From Coniochaeta sp. PMI_546 (Eukaryota > Ascomycota > Sordariomycetes > Coniochaetales > Coniochaetaceae): a DNA stretch of 64,000 nucleotides. The notes beneath the pieces were generated by a model. The model searched no databases. It was not told the origin of the DNA and worked only from the letters and a program-made list of their open reading frames with translations. The stretch spans positions 62,001 through 126,000 of the forward strand of contig MU271149.1 of NCBI GenBank assembly GCA_021432605.1, in the 5' to 3' direction. Position 1 is the first letter of the stretch, and every line of letters starts with the position of its first letter. A program made the translations under genes and the position numbers. Positions 22,801-34,100 of the stretch are shown piece after piece.

Positions 22801-23631
22801 CGGTCTCTTGCTATCGCCGACTTCCTTTACCTGGATATCAGATTCCAATTTATTTCCGTATGCAAACATACCCTAGGTAGTCAGATATAATGCCAAGTAA
22901 ATGGGTCCGAGCACTGACATGACTTCCATTCGTGATGGCAGGAAAAGCGTCTGTCAGGGCAGTGACGACATTCCGAATGCCAGGTTCAGTCCTGTTACAT
23001 GCATTACCATCCATTGCAGCTTCTGCATCGGTTGGGATGAGTACAACAAAGATTTAATATCTTTGGATAATAGAACTCTTCTATTGGCCAATGCATCTCA
23101 ATTTCTGTCACCAAGAATCCCTGGAATACTGGCGAGAGACGTGCAAAGAAGGTTGAGCAAGTTTGAGAAGTTTCGCCTGGCGCCAAGCATGCAGGGCCTG
23201 AGCTCTCCTCAATGGTCTCGACCGGCGTCGGGCTTGGCATGGTACTCGACTTCGCTAAAGGAGTGAGGTGCCATCCGACATAGCTGCAGATAGAAGTAGT
23301 AAACTTGCTCAGCTCCGTTGCTTTTGTTTCTCTTATTCGTCAGGCGAGAGCTATGGTTCCCCAGAGAGTATGCAAAGGCGCCGAAGATGGCGCCAGAGAC
23401 TGAAGGCTGGGGAAATGAGGACTCGAGCATCGGCCAAGGCTTGAGGCAGATGCTCTACTATATATACTTCGAGCCTGCTTGTTATGTAACCTCCATCAAC
23501 TCCGCTTCACTTCGTCTTGCATTCCACACTCCTCAGTAATCCGAATACCTGGCAACGCGAGTGTACCGAGGAGCCATATCCCGAGACCACTGTTCCATCT
23601 CCCCAGTACAACTGCACATCCAACCGGCACA
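22801..23631. promoter_or_regulatory. Promoter region of the X325/BIM1-like gene
   Basis: No gene supported. TATATATA at 23459-23466, about 165 bases before the ATG at 23632, is the likely TATA box. I looked for copper-response motifs of the Cuf1/Mac1 kind and saw none clear enough to list. Confidence 0.5.
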
Positions 23632-24515
23632 ATGGCCCTCTCCACGCTGTTACTCCTTGTAACCGCGCAGCTGGCATCCGCACATTTCGCTGTTGAATAC
23701 CCAGCGTGGCGAGCAGACTCTCTTACCAACGACAGCTACAACCAATACACATGGCCTTGTGAGTATCTTCGCCCGCAGCAGGTCAACTGCTCGCCAATCA
23801 GACTAATCCGTTGTTTCCTCGACAGGTGCTGGCGTGCCAGGAAATTCCGGTAACAGAACAGACTGGCCCTTGACAGGCGGTAGTCTAAAGCTTGACCTCC
23901 ATCATCCGTGGACCTATGGTATGAATTTTCCTCCTGAATGGATGTGACGCCGTTCTCCTCTGCTTGTTACTAAACGATCACCCTTCCAGTCTTCGTCAAC
24001 CTCGGTATCGGCGAGAATGTCACCAACTTCAACTACACACTGACGCAGAACTTCTGGAACGAGACCGGGAACGGTACCCTCTGCGTACCAACGCTGCCGC
24101 TGCCCACGAACTTGGTCGTTACCGACGGGACAAAGGCTAGCATCCAGGTCGTAACGCTCGGTGACAAGGGTAACGCGCTCTACAACGTGAGTCGTGTCCG
24201 CCTCCGTGCGATGCAGATCAGCCGCTGACAACCATGAAATAGTGCGCCGATATCACTTTCCGTGCGTCGGCAGCGCCCCTAAACAGCTCCGAATGCACGA
24301 CCGACGCAGGTGTCTCCTTTTTTGCCGTCACACAGGAAGTAAATGGGTCGACGTCCGGTAGCGGCAGTACTGGTGGCAGTAGCGGCGGCAGTAGCTCCAA
24401 CTCGACAACAGGCGGCTCGGGCAAAAACGCTGCCTCTGCCACAGGCATCAACATGACCGCGCTCAGCTCAGTTGTTGGTCTCGCTCTCGCTTTCGTGTTT
24501 GCATTGAGTGTATAG
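23632..24515 (+). CDS. GPI-anchored X325/BIM1-like copper-binding protein
   Basis: Four exons, 23632-23758, 23826-23918, 23990-24186 and 24243-24515, encode 229 aa. The signal peptide (1-17, ending ASA) leaves His18 as the new N-terminus in HFAVEYPAWR, the hallmark of the LPMO-like X325/BIM1 family. A second His is at 68 or 69 (LDLHHPWTYVFVNLG). Known X325 proteins bind Cu(II) through the N-terminal His amine, a second His and an Asp, but do not cut polysaccharide. Cryptococcus Bim1 helps copper uptake. Also seen: GNRTDWPLTGG, NFNYTLTQNFWNETGNGTLC and NALYNCADITF, all typical. A Ser/Gly/Asn-rich stalk (about 172-200) is followed by a hydrophobic tail (211-229) that fits a GPI-anchor signal. 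So the protein probably sits on the outer cell surface or wall. Six N-glycosylation sequons or more are present. Confidence 0.9.
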
Positions 24516-24880
24516 AAACAGCCTCTCGTGTTGAGGAGTGGTAGGAGGTTAGCGTCTCTGTGTGGCTCTGTGGCTCTGCTATCTTCTTGAAAGAGCCCAT
24601 ATATGCTGTGGTTAGCCAACATTCCTAGGAGTTCATTGATCAGAAAGGAAGAGAAAGTAACAAAAATTCTTGCTACATTGAAACTTGCTAAAGTGGCGGC
24701 CATGGAAATCGACTCACCAGATCCCATAAACTAAGCACGCATATATGAAGCTGGCCATGGTGAAAACGACCCTGCCAAGACCATATTTGACCAAGTCGAT
24801 CACTATCCGGGGTATCAATGTTGCTATGCATATTGAAAAACGCCATCCATATGTGACATATATCACCATTTATGTTCCGT
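24516..24880. other. Intergenic region between convergent genes
   Basis: Short spacer between the 3' ends of the copper-protein gene and the kinase gene. Nothing else seen. Confidence 0.6.
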
Positions 24881-26734
24881 TTATTTCTCCCCTTGAGTCT
24901 GCTTCACCGCGAACTCCTTCATCACCTGATGCATCGTGATGCGTTGACTCGGTTGGGGCGCCAGCATGTCGTGCACTATCCGCTCCAGCTTGTCCTTCCT
25001 GTTGAGTTTGAGCCTGGCTTCGTTGACCTCACTCAGCCATTGCTGCATTTGGGAGACAGCTGGCGATACGCCATCCCTATGGTATCTGGGAGGTCGGTTT
25101 AATTCGGCTATAAGCCAGTACAAACGCCGCGGGTGGTCCCTCCTGCCTCGGGCATCCGGAAAGCCTATCTTCCTCAAGACGAATAGCATCGTCACGCCTA
25201 GAGCGTACACGTCACCGGCAGCGCCGCGCAACTTGAGGCCGATAAACTCTGGCGGAACGTAGTACGGGGTGCCCCCGCTAGTCGCCGGGTTGCTAGAATG
25301 GGTTGACATTCCCATGTCGCAAAGTACAGCCCCACGATCGCGGCTGTATAGTATGTTGGCCGGCTTGATGTCGTTATGGACAAGGTTGCGGCCATGGATA
25401 TAGTGCAGAGCGCCGGCCATGTCGTGAAGAATGCGTAGGGCGTCGTTCCGGTCGCCCCTAAAGTGATCTGTGGCCGGGTCCACCCACGCTGTCAAGTCCC
25501 TTGAGGGAACGTGCTCCATGTAGAGTGACAGATAACGCGCATCACCGCCATACAGCCGCGCGATCTGGCCATGCTCGAGCTTACTGTGTTGTTGGAATTC
25601 GCGGAGCCAGATGTCGGCCTGCCTGATGACGTTCCGTTCCGCCTCCTGGGGCTTTGCTACGACGCTGGAGCTAGCGGGCGGCCTGGTCTTCAGCACTTTC
25701 ACCACGATGGTTTCCTCGGGCACACTGGAGTGGTTGGCCTTGAAAACGCTCGACAGCGAAGTTGATGCAATAGGCTCGCCCTTGGTAATGGTATAGCTCT
25801 CCATTTCGCAGCCGTCTGGAATCTCCACCGTCTCGTCCTTTTGCATCTCAAGCAGCGGGTGCCCGGTAAACGGTGCAAGTTCCTTCCGATTGTTGGAGGC
25901 CGTAGGAAGCGGGAACACGAGCGGGTCCGTCTTTGGGCGGAGGAACATGATTACCCCATCATCCTTTCCTCCTGTTCCGTCTGTGATCCTCAATTTTCTA
26001 TCCGGTCCTTCCTCGTCGTCGGCCACGAAGGACCTTTTCCCAGACGAATTCACCATGTCACTTAAAGTAGAGGCTTCGGATGACGACGTTGAATGGACCC
26101 TGTATGGAACGTGTCGCTTTTCAAGTATCCTAAAGTCCAAAACGTCGACATGATTGACACTGATCCGCCAAGTGCCCGGCGACAGAGCCTTAGGAGCCCC
26201 AGGATTGACCACACACTCCAAGCCAGAACTTGGGGAAGTAGGTTGCTGGGATACCCTGGACAAATTTAGGGGAAGATCCGATCGGTTGACCAATATTTGG
26301 TTGTCGCTCGCCGGGTCGTAGTAGAGCTCGCACCATAACGGAGGACGAGGAGTACTAGCACCCTCACCGGTGCGATCGGTCGGAACTCTGACTGAGAACT
26401 TGATATCTCTTGATGTCTGAGTTACAGCTAGCACCTTATGCTGTGGCTGGTCCTTTTCGGCAACCTCAGCATGAAGTGCGAGCCATTCGCAGTTATCCTG
26501 GCTCCCCGGGCTGACAGAACGGCTCCTGGTCAACGGACGGACCAGGATGCGGATGTCCTTATCTGGTGGGACAACTAGAGTATCCAACGGTACAGATGTG
26601 GTGAGGCCGGTGTTGATCTCCTCGAGACGCACGCTCTTCTGTAGGCGCCGTGCCTCGATTTCGGACTGAGAGAATGGCTCCGTCTTCTCCTCCACATACT
26701 CGGAAGGCGAAGGGCCAACCACTGGTTCGGCCAT
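24881..26734 (-). CDS. Serine/threonine protein kinase with long N-terminal region
   Basis: Single-exon 617-aa protein. The kinase domain covers about 312-605. Key residues are present: Lys346 (VVKVLK), helix-C Glu379 (WLREF), catalytic HND-IKPAN (His453, Asp455, Lys457, Asn460), a DMG metal loop (Asp473) in place of DFG, and the GTPYYVPPE activation segment. HND for HRD and DMG for DFG are uncommon but keep both catalytic Asp residues, so activity is likely. The glycine loop is poor (SLSSVFKA). Residues 1-300 hold a beta-rich stretch (about 58-205) that could be a small sensor domain, followed by an acidic, Ser-rich linker; I cannot name it. This architecture resembles mould-specific kinases of unknown role. 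No introns; head-to-head with the gene at 28778 across 2 kb. Confidence 0.9.
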   Translation of the reverse strand: MAEPVVGPSPSEYVEEKTEPFSQSEIEARRLQKSVRLEEINTGLTTSVPLDTLVVPPDKDIRILVRPLTRSRSVSPGSQDNCEWLALHAEVAEKDQPQHKVLAVTQTSRDIKFSVRVPTDRTGEGASTPRPPLWCELYYDPASDNQILVNRSDLPLNLSRVSQQPTSPSSGLECVVNPGAPKALSPGTWRISVNHVDVLDFRILEKRHVPYRVHSTSSSEASTLSDMVNSSGKRSFVADDEEGPDRKLRITDGTGGKDDGVIMFLRPKTDPLVFPLPTASNNRKELAPFTGHPLLEMQKDETVEIPDGCEMESYTITKGEPIASTSLSSVFKANHSSVPEETIVVKVLKTRPPASSSVVAKPQEAERNVIRQADIWLREFQQHSKLEHGQIARLYGGDARYLSLYMEHVPSRDLTAWVDPATDHFRGDRNDALRILHDMAGALHYIHGRNLVHNDIKPANILYSRDRGAVLCDMGMSTHSSNPATSGGTPYYVPPEFIGLKLRGAAGDVYALGVTMLFVLRKIGFPDARGRRDHPRRLYWLIAELNRPPRYHRDGVSPAVSQMQQWLSEVNEARLKLNRKDKLERIVHDMLAPQPSQRITMHQVMKEFAVKQTQGEK

Positions 26735-28777
26735 GGCTGACGAAGCGGCGCGTCGCAGGGTTAAATGAGATATACCATAAGAAAGGGTGGTGACAGAAGT
26801 GATGGCTCAGTTACACCAGCAATACAATCCCAGAGAATACGACGTGAGTGCAGAGGTAGAAAAGAAAACAAGCAAGCAGTCGAGCGCCGAGCACAACGGT
26901 GGGCGGGCCGAGATGCAAGGAACCCGTACTTTGAGCGAATGGGCAGCGCCAGAGGCAGCCAGAATCGTGAGTCTTTGATGAGTTAGGTTCAAGCCGCGAC
27001 GAGATGTGGTGGTAGTATGCGGCGGCTGTGCTCGAGCCAGGTGGGAGAGCCGCATTAATTGAAGAGCAGCGTTGGAACCAGAGTCCAGATCGAAAAGGGC
27101 ACGAAGAGGCGAAATGCCTTGCCCTTCAGTGCTCGTGAGGCATGATAGACATAACAGCAGCAAGTGACAGGGCACGAAGGGAGAAGCCGATGGCGATTGC
27201 GCTCACGGAATCAAGTCAGAAGCGCTGCCAAATCGAAATGACGGGCTCTTGTGAGTACAGCCTCACGGATGGAGAGTCATCGAGGCATCCTGACGGAAAC
27301 CTGGGGTTGCCTAATCGAAAGCGAACTGCGCAGCGTGACCGCCAGGCCCGTACCCTTCAGTACTTGATTAGCCTGGCAGATACCTGTTGGCCTCCTTAGA
27401 CTAAGGTAGCACATGCTGACAGTTGGCACCAGGTGCTTTTTGCTGTCTTGAAACACGAGGTCACTGTTACTCTAAACGCGGCACTCGAAAGTCACCTGCA
27501 CTTGTCGTTGATATTTCGATACTGCGCAGATGTGGGAAAGATTATCAAAAATATAAAAGCAATAAACATGGCACAAAGACAGATAAACAGAGTAGGAGAT
27601 GTCGTCGAGAACAAAGGTAAAATCGTGGCCAAAGGTAAACTTCGGGCGGGTTGAGCCGCCCGCCAGCTGGCGACGTCAGAAGCCGGGCGCAAAAAGCAGT
27701 CGATCACGGAGGGAGTGTCCATAGCAGTAGCCCACTTTACGGGTGTCACTCTGGGCACGAGGCAAGGTCATTCGACTACCAACGACTTTCACCCGACCAC
27801 GAGGTTGTCACGCACCCTCTCATATCGTCCAAATCCCTCTTTACAGCAATCGATATATATACTGCAGGACATCAGTGACTGCCTTATCCTATCAATGCTG
27901 TACATATGCCTTTTGCATGTCAGCTCAGTCACACTCGAAAACACATACTGGGGTTCGACCTATTCACCTTCGCCCTCCTGCCCCTCCATGTTGCTTTGGT
28001 GGTCGCTCTTACCGGTACTGTACTGTCAGTCACCCCTGGTGGGATGACGAAATGGAGTCGTGGATGCAACAGTGATGCAGAGACCCCCTTCAGCCCAGAC
28101 ACACACCCCACTGGCCTTTGTGAGCAGGGTGAGGCAGGCCTGGCAGGATGCTGAATGATCCCTGGAGTAGGTGGGCTCAGAGGGGGGGCGCCACTTAAAC
28201 GAAGCTGTTTGATTGGCACTTATTAGGCGGACAATGTGGCAATGCAGCTCGCTTGTGCATTAGCGTCGCAGCCCTACAGCCTTCGATTGGCCGACTCCTC
28301 GGTTCATGCCTTCGTTATCAGGCAAGACCGCTTTCGGCTGAGACCAGTTTTCCCTCATGCGGTTTTCACGGGATCTGACGGGGGCCCCAACATCCATGAG
28401 TGAGACGAAAACACCAGCCAACTCCTCGCTTCATCACCCTTTGCCTCTAACATCAGCACCGTCTTGCCCCGTTCCTGCTTCACCGTGAACCTGTCCACCC
28501 AACAATTCTCAGCGCCTTCACTTCCTTCAGACTTCCAGCAGACTTTCGAAAAATACAGTGGCACGATGATTGGTATATCCGGTGTTTAGATGGCTTCGAC
28601 ACGCTCGCAAGACCCAAAAGATACCCTGTTCTCAGCAAACAACTTCACTAAACGGCTCTCGAATTTGGTCTCCGGTTTCCTTTGATTCATTGATACCCCA
28701 TCTCGTTTTGACCTTGTACTCTCGCCCACGCACGACCCCTTCTCCCACACATTCTTCTCCAGCACCACTCGCCCTTG
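26735..28777. promoter_or_regulatory. Divergent upstream region of kinase and 394-aa protein
   Basis: Two kilobases with no convincing gene. A TATATATA element lies near 27853-27860, and the last 150 bases before 28778 are strongly CT-rich, as is usual just upstream of mould start codons. Poly-G occurs near 28182. Confidence 0.45.
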
Positions 28778-29962
28778 ATGGACTTAGATCCCGACTTGGC
28801 TTGGCCGTTCTGGAAGTTCGGCCTGAAGAAGGACGACTTGTTCACGAAACTGCACGACCAGTACAACACGTTCCCTTCCACCATCCAGGACCCAGAGGCC
28901 TTTCACCACGATGTATACGAGTGTTCCCAGGAAGCTGGTACCACGGAAGAGTTCCATCGTCTCCTCACAACTCGCAAGGAGCAACGCCTACGCGAACTGA
29001 ACAGTTCTCTCGAGTCCGCTTCTCTCGAGATCATTGCGAACCCAAGCCTTATCGGCACCGAGCGGTGGCAGTACGCTCTCCAACTCTTCCGGACCAAGTC
29101 CTTAGATTCTCTTGTCCGATATTTCTCCTCTTATCTACCCGACGACCACCCATGGCGTGAAGCCGAATCCGATGCTGGTCCCTCTCTCGTGGGCAACAAC
29201 GACGTCAGGTCATGCAAAAATCACCCTTCGACCTCAGATGAGCCGACATTCTTCGACGACTCTGATGAGAACGCAGTGCTGACCCACGAACCGTTCTCAA
29301 TGTTGAACTCTCTCCAGTCGCATCTGCCCCCTTCTCCGCGTTCGATGACGATGTGTTCGGACGAGTCTCGCGATGCGCCCCACCACACCTACATGCTGCA
29401 CAATCTCACTCCCGCGAGAACGTTGTCGTTCTCCGAATCAGAGTCGGAGCGCTTTACCGTGCCATCTGGCCTGGAGGATTCAGAACATCTACATCATGAT
29501 GAGTCGTCCCAACCCGAGTCGCCCATCTCAGAGTACTCGGAGATCTTCTCTGAAACTGCTGCCTTCGAGATGCTGGAGAAGGAACTTGCTGTCGAGGATA
29601 CTCCTCGCGATGACCCCGTCGCGACTGCTTCTTCACGGCCTTCCGTCGAGACCGAGTCCGAATTTCCCACACCTAAACCCCAACCACAAGCCGCTCCATT
29701 CTTCGACTCGAGGCCATGGCCAGTTCACCGAAGAGGTTGCAGCTTCTCACCATCGCGACCCCACCCCCTCGCGCAAGTTCACAGTCTACCGAACGACGAA
29801 CATACGAAGCAGGCTATTTCGACGAGACTCCGGCGGAGAGACCACAGTCCCGGTCGAGGGAGGAGGAGAAGTCCCGGAGAGCCGTCGACACGTATTCAGA
29901 AGTCGCTTCCAGGCCACGTTGGGTCGAGGCACAGGGGACGGCGGAGGTTGGAGGAGTGCTAG
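28778..29962 (+). CDS. Unrecognised protein, possibly with a frame-split C-terminus
   Basis: 394 aa in one open frame. I do not recognise a functional family. Residues 1-120 look like a folded helical region (MDLDPDLAWPFWKFG, then HHDVYECS, RKEQRLRELN, RWQYALQLFRTKSLD), with good codon bias. From about 130 on it is acidic, Ser/Pro-rich and probably disordered. The last 80 residues in this frame become very Arg-rich (RRRDHSPGRGRRRSP), while two other frames are also open across the same DNA. One (29716-30057) ends in a strong hydrophobic run that would make a tail anchor. So the true C-terminus may lie in another frame through a missed intron or a sequence error. The ATG at 28778 follows a CT-rich leader. 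I am confident of the gene and unsure of its 3' end. Confidence 0.7.
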   Translation: MDLDPDLAWPFWKFGLKKDDLFTKLHDQYNTFPSTIQDPEAFHHDVYECSQEAGTTEEFHRLLTTRKEQRLRELNSSLESASLEIIANPSLIGTERWQYALQLFRTKSLDSLVRYFSSYLPDDHPWREAESDAGPSLVGNNDVRSCKNHPSTSDEPTFFDDSDENAVLTHEPFSMLNSLQSHLPPSPRSMTMCSDESRDAPHHTYMLHNLTPARTLSFSESESERFTVPSGLEDSEHLHHDESSQPESPISEYSEIFSETAAFEMLEKELAVEDTPRDDPVATASSRPSVETESEFPTPKPQPQAAPFFDSRPWPVHRRGCSFSPSRPHPLAQVHSLPNDEHTKQAISTRLRRRDHSPGRGRRRSPGEPSTRIQKSLPGHVGSRHRGRRRLEEC

Positions 29963-31163
29963 CGATTGTACTGGTGGTGGTGGTGGTGGTGGTGTGGTGT
30001 TGGGTCGTGGTGTTTCTGGCAGTGGCTGGTCTCGATACCCCTGTACATATGTCCTGATAAGGCTGTACATACCTGTCCTCTTTGCGTGTTTAATGTCTTT
30101 TTCCATGGCTCGGGTTTGTTCCTTCTGATTGCACATTGATGTCGTGATTGTCGTTGCGAGTGCAGTGCTGCCGTTAATATGTCGTTCTAAGCTTGTACAT
30201 GTATCGCTAACCTTGCCAGGTCCACACCGAGGCTGTGCCAGTTCACAGGATCTTCGACATCCCACCTCAGTACTTCGTAACGACGTGAATAATGCTTACA
30301 TCCTATACTACCACTTCACGTACAGGTGTGTCTTTTACATCTGCTGTCCCATACCTACGTCTTACGCCTGGTGTTTCTTTTGTTTAGTACCGCGCCTGCC
30401 ACCCTGATCCAGCGTCATTACCCCCTGTCCAGATCGCTGCCCACAACACGGTCTATCAAGTAGCTATCGCTAGCCTGCTAACAGGTCTTGGTGGCTTCGA
30501 CAGACTTACGAGCGTCAGTAGCGCTTTACTAATCATAATGGGCTCTGCAGAAGGTCGACAGAGCATGCTTTCTGCGAGTATCTGTAAGTGAGGCGCATGT
30601 GTTCCGAGGGGCAGGACCATTAGGTTGGCTGATATCTTGAATAACAAGCATATAATATTATTTACCTTCATTGAGCTTCCCTGAGCTTCCACTTCCCAAT
30701 TGTTTACTTCAGTGAGATCCTCCGCTCCTTGAACCTGCCACCAATGGTCAAGTACCATCTGGCGAACCCGAGGCGGTAGTGCAAGATGTTGTCATGACAA
30801 GTCCGCGGACAACATTCATCCCATAATCTTGAACCAGTTGACGGCCAAGTTCAAGTCGAGAGCAAGGGGTATCTTGATTTGTGTTAGCTATTTACACCCA
30901 TATCCAAAATGGCCCGCCCCGTCACATCGCGCCCGTCTCATACGGGCTCTAAGCCTGATGCAAGATCTGATGAAGAGACTCCAACCACGAGGCGAAAAAG
31001 TTGTGTACAGAATGAAAGCAAAAATATCCTTAAATAGTATTGTAAGCAAAAACATAACGTCATATGTCATAGTACATCGTGGTTTAGATCATGATATATC
31101 ATGGGCATGGCATGAGTGAGACTCCAATGTAATCATGGCCGACGTTGGCTTGCAAACGACCCA
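29963..31163. other. Intergenic region between convergent genes
   Basis: Lies between the 3' end of the 394-aa gene and the 3' end of the F-box gene. Apart from the microsatellite I see no gene, RNA or repeat. Confidence 0.5.
29972..29994 (+). repeat. TGG trinucleotide microsatellite
   Basis: Perfect run of about seven and a half TGG units just past the stop of the 394-aa frame. In another frame it reads as Val-Val-Val within a hydrophobic tail. Such a run is prone to length change between strains. Confidence 0.9.
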
Positions 31164-34100
31164 TCAACGCAGGCCGTCTGCTCCTTTCTGCACAATGAAT
31201 CGGATAGGCTTTCTTGTCCGGCGAGCGCTCATCCCACGTGGAGGGATGATAGGTTTCAAGATCGGCCCAGGGCCTAGAGCGTTCACGTTACCGCCGGTGC
31301 CCTTCGCCGCCGACTTGCTGTGCGGAAGTGTAACAAAGGCGCCGAACGTGCCGCCGCCAACTCCGCCGGCGCCAATCTTTCCACCTCGGGCCTGCTTTGC
31401 ATTTCTGTCGGGTGAGCTATCGCTTGGGAATTGGCCGCCGTCATCGAAGCCCCAGCGCGAAACACCCCCGCCCATAAGCCAGCCGCCCAGGTTTTTGCAC
31501 TGGCTCACGTCGAGCCACTCAAGGCGGCCGCAGCCCTCGAGGATATTCTCAACACCCACGCCGGTGACGCGGACACAGCCCCGGACGCTGATGCCCCGGA
31601 GCTCATTGAGGTGAAGCGCAATGCAGCCGAGACTGGCGTCAGACACCGCAGAACCGCAAAAAGCGAGACGTAGCTCGCGGAGGAGAGGCAGACCTAGGGC
31701 TACGACCTCGGTGGCCGTGTCTGACAACGCGCAGCAGAATGACAGATCCAGGTGCGTCAGGTTCTTGGCCGCGTTGACGAGGGCGATGATGCTGTTATCG
31801 GAGAGATAGGTGCAGTCTGCCAGGTATAGATGCGTGAGGGAGTTAAATCGGTATGGGGACCACGACTGAAATCCGGCATCGGTGATCGACGTGCAGCGCG
31901 TAAGTGACAGGTACTCTAGACGGTTCGAAGCGTGCGCAGCGAGGTGCGCCATCGACCGGTCCGTAATATGTTTGCAATATGACAGGTTCAGTCGCCGTAG
32001 TGACGGGCAGCCAATGACAGTGCCCGGGGGTGGCAGGCCGGAGTTCTGAGCGCCGTTTTGCTGCGCCTGCTGTTCAGCGCGTTGATGCTGCGATCCGCGC
32101 TGCGCTCGGGTCCGGACGTTGGAGCTCGCAATGACAACGTTCTTCGAGCTCTCGCGGGGCGGAGCCGGCTCCGGTACGACCCAGCCAACAACTCTGGCAA
32201 GCAGGTTGTCGCCAACCTTGCGACAATTACTCCAGTCAACCTCCTCCAGGCCTTTGGCATTATCGCTCATTTCAAGTATCTGACTCGCCGACACATCCCA
32301 TACACTGCGCATCTTCCAGCACTTGACGTTTTTGCCGCACGTCTGCCATAGAGCCTGGAATCCCTCGTCTGTGACGTGAAAGCAGTTGCTGATGTCTATC
32401 TCAACCGGTCTGCTGCCGATAAATGGCGCCAAGACCTCCGTGATCGACCAATCATTCACCTTTCGATTGAAGGGGCTGAGGTTGACGTGCGTGCAGAGCT
32501 TTGGGCTCTCTGTCAAGACACGACGCCAGCGTGAGCAGACGATCCGGAGGCGGATCAGTTCGGCGATATCGAGCTGCTGAAATACAACCACTAGAATATC
32601 GTCGGGCAGCAGCGAGTCGGAGTCTTCGGTTTGGCTCTGCAGTTGCTGAGCGAACTTCCTGGCCCGCTTGGAAGGGACAGGCGCATCTTCCACGAGAGCT
32701 GGGGCTGCCACTTGCAACTTCAGAGGACTTCCTTCGGGCAGATGAGGCTTAGCACCGTTTCTGAGAGTATTTGATTGCGAGTTGCTGTTCTCTATTTGTG
32801 TTGCAGGTGTAGGCGGTGCGAGCGAATTGCGTCGACGGTTGCGCAGGTTTTCCATGTCAACGCTCAGATACGGGTCTGGATCTGTTGGCTGGTGCGTTCC
32901 TGACTCGTCTTTCGTTGGCGACGCTGGCTTAGATGGTGTAGTAAATGTTACAAGTGGTAATGATTGCTCCGTTGGAGTCGATGGCTCCGGCACGCTGGAC
33001 AATGCCGGCTTGTCGTGGATGTCAACCATCTCCACGTCTTCGTCCGGCTTATGGTATCTCTTTCTGGCCGTCTCCTCGACCTGGCTTTTGATTTCTGGCG
33101 GGCATCTCTTCCAAAGCTCCTCGAGTGCCTTGCCTCCGATGATGAGGCATTCAACCGAGGTAATAGATCTGACCGTCGCTGTCCGGCCTTCAGATAGGCC
33201 AAGACTTGCGACCTCTCCAAAGTACTGTCCTTGCTTCAGGCGTGGCCGAATATACGATGACCTGGTCAGCCTCTTCATGTCGCTGTCGTCGGATGTCTCG
33301 TGGATAACTTCGGCCTCGCCACGCACTATGAAGTATATCTCGTTTCCCAGAGCCCCTTGGCGAATGATATCCGTGAATGGCGGGTATGACTTCGGCTCGG
33401 CACTAAGACCAAGAAAATGTAGAATGTCGGGAGGTAGTGTGGAGAATAGGGGGAGCTCTTTCAAAGTCTTCCGGACGTTGATATAGCCGCTACCCAGAGC
33501 ACTGCCACTAATGGCCGGATCCTCTATCGCGCCAGGGCTAGGCGACTTGCGCTTCTTACTTTTGACGACAGCACCTCCCTGGATAGCTCCCACCTCGCCA
33601 GTGCTGACCTCGCCCGGGACCGGCTCTCTGGCCGATTTCGAGCCATTGTTGTCCGGAATCTTGACGGTCTGGCCGCTCTCTTGACGTTTCTTCTTGAGGA
33701 TGGCGAGCCTTTCCTGAGCCTCCTGACGAATGGCCTTCTCCATATCGGGATATTTCGGCAACTCCGCCTGGAGGTCCTCTTTCTTCAGCACGACCAACAT
33801 GCATTTTGTCCTCGCGGTGATTGTGGCCGTCCTCGGCACGTCCATGAGAACGCCGATTTCGCCGAAGAAAGCACCCGGCTTGAGCTCGGCGTACACCGCC
33901 TCGCCATCGCGGCTAGTGACTGCAACTACGCCACGTACAAGCCAATACATCGCTCTGGCTTCGTCTCCTTCTGCGAGGATCTGTTCGTGGGCAAGGTGGA
34001 CTTGGGGCTTTAGACGGGCGACAATGGCGCTCAGAAAGTCTTCTGGGGCCGACATGAAGAGGGGGAAGGACCGGATGCGATCAACGAGATCGAGGGGCAT

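Noticed and set aside
29786-30265. 159-aa minus-strand frame opposite the 28.8-kb gene
   Set aside because: Pro-rich shadow of the TGG repeat and Arg-rich region on the other strand; no support for a gene.
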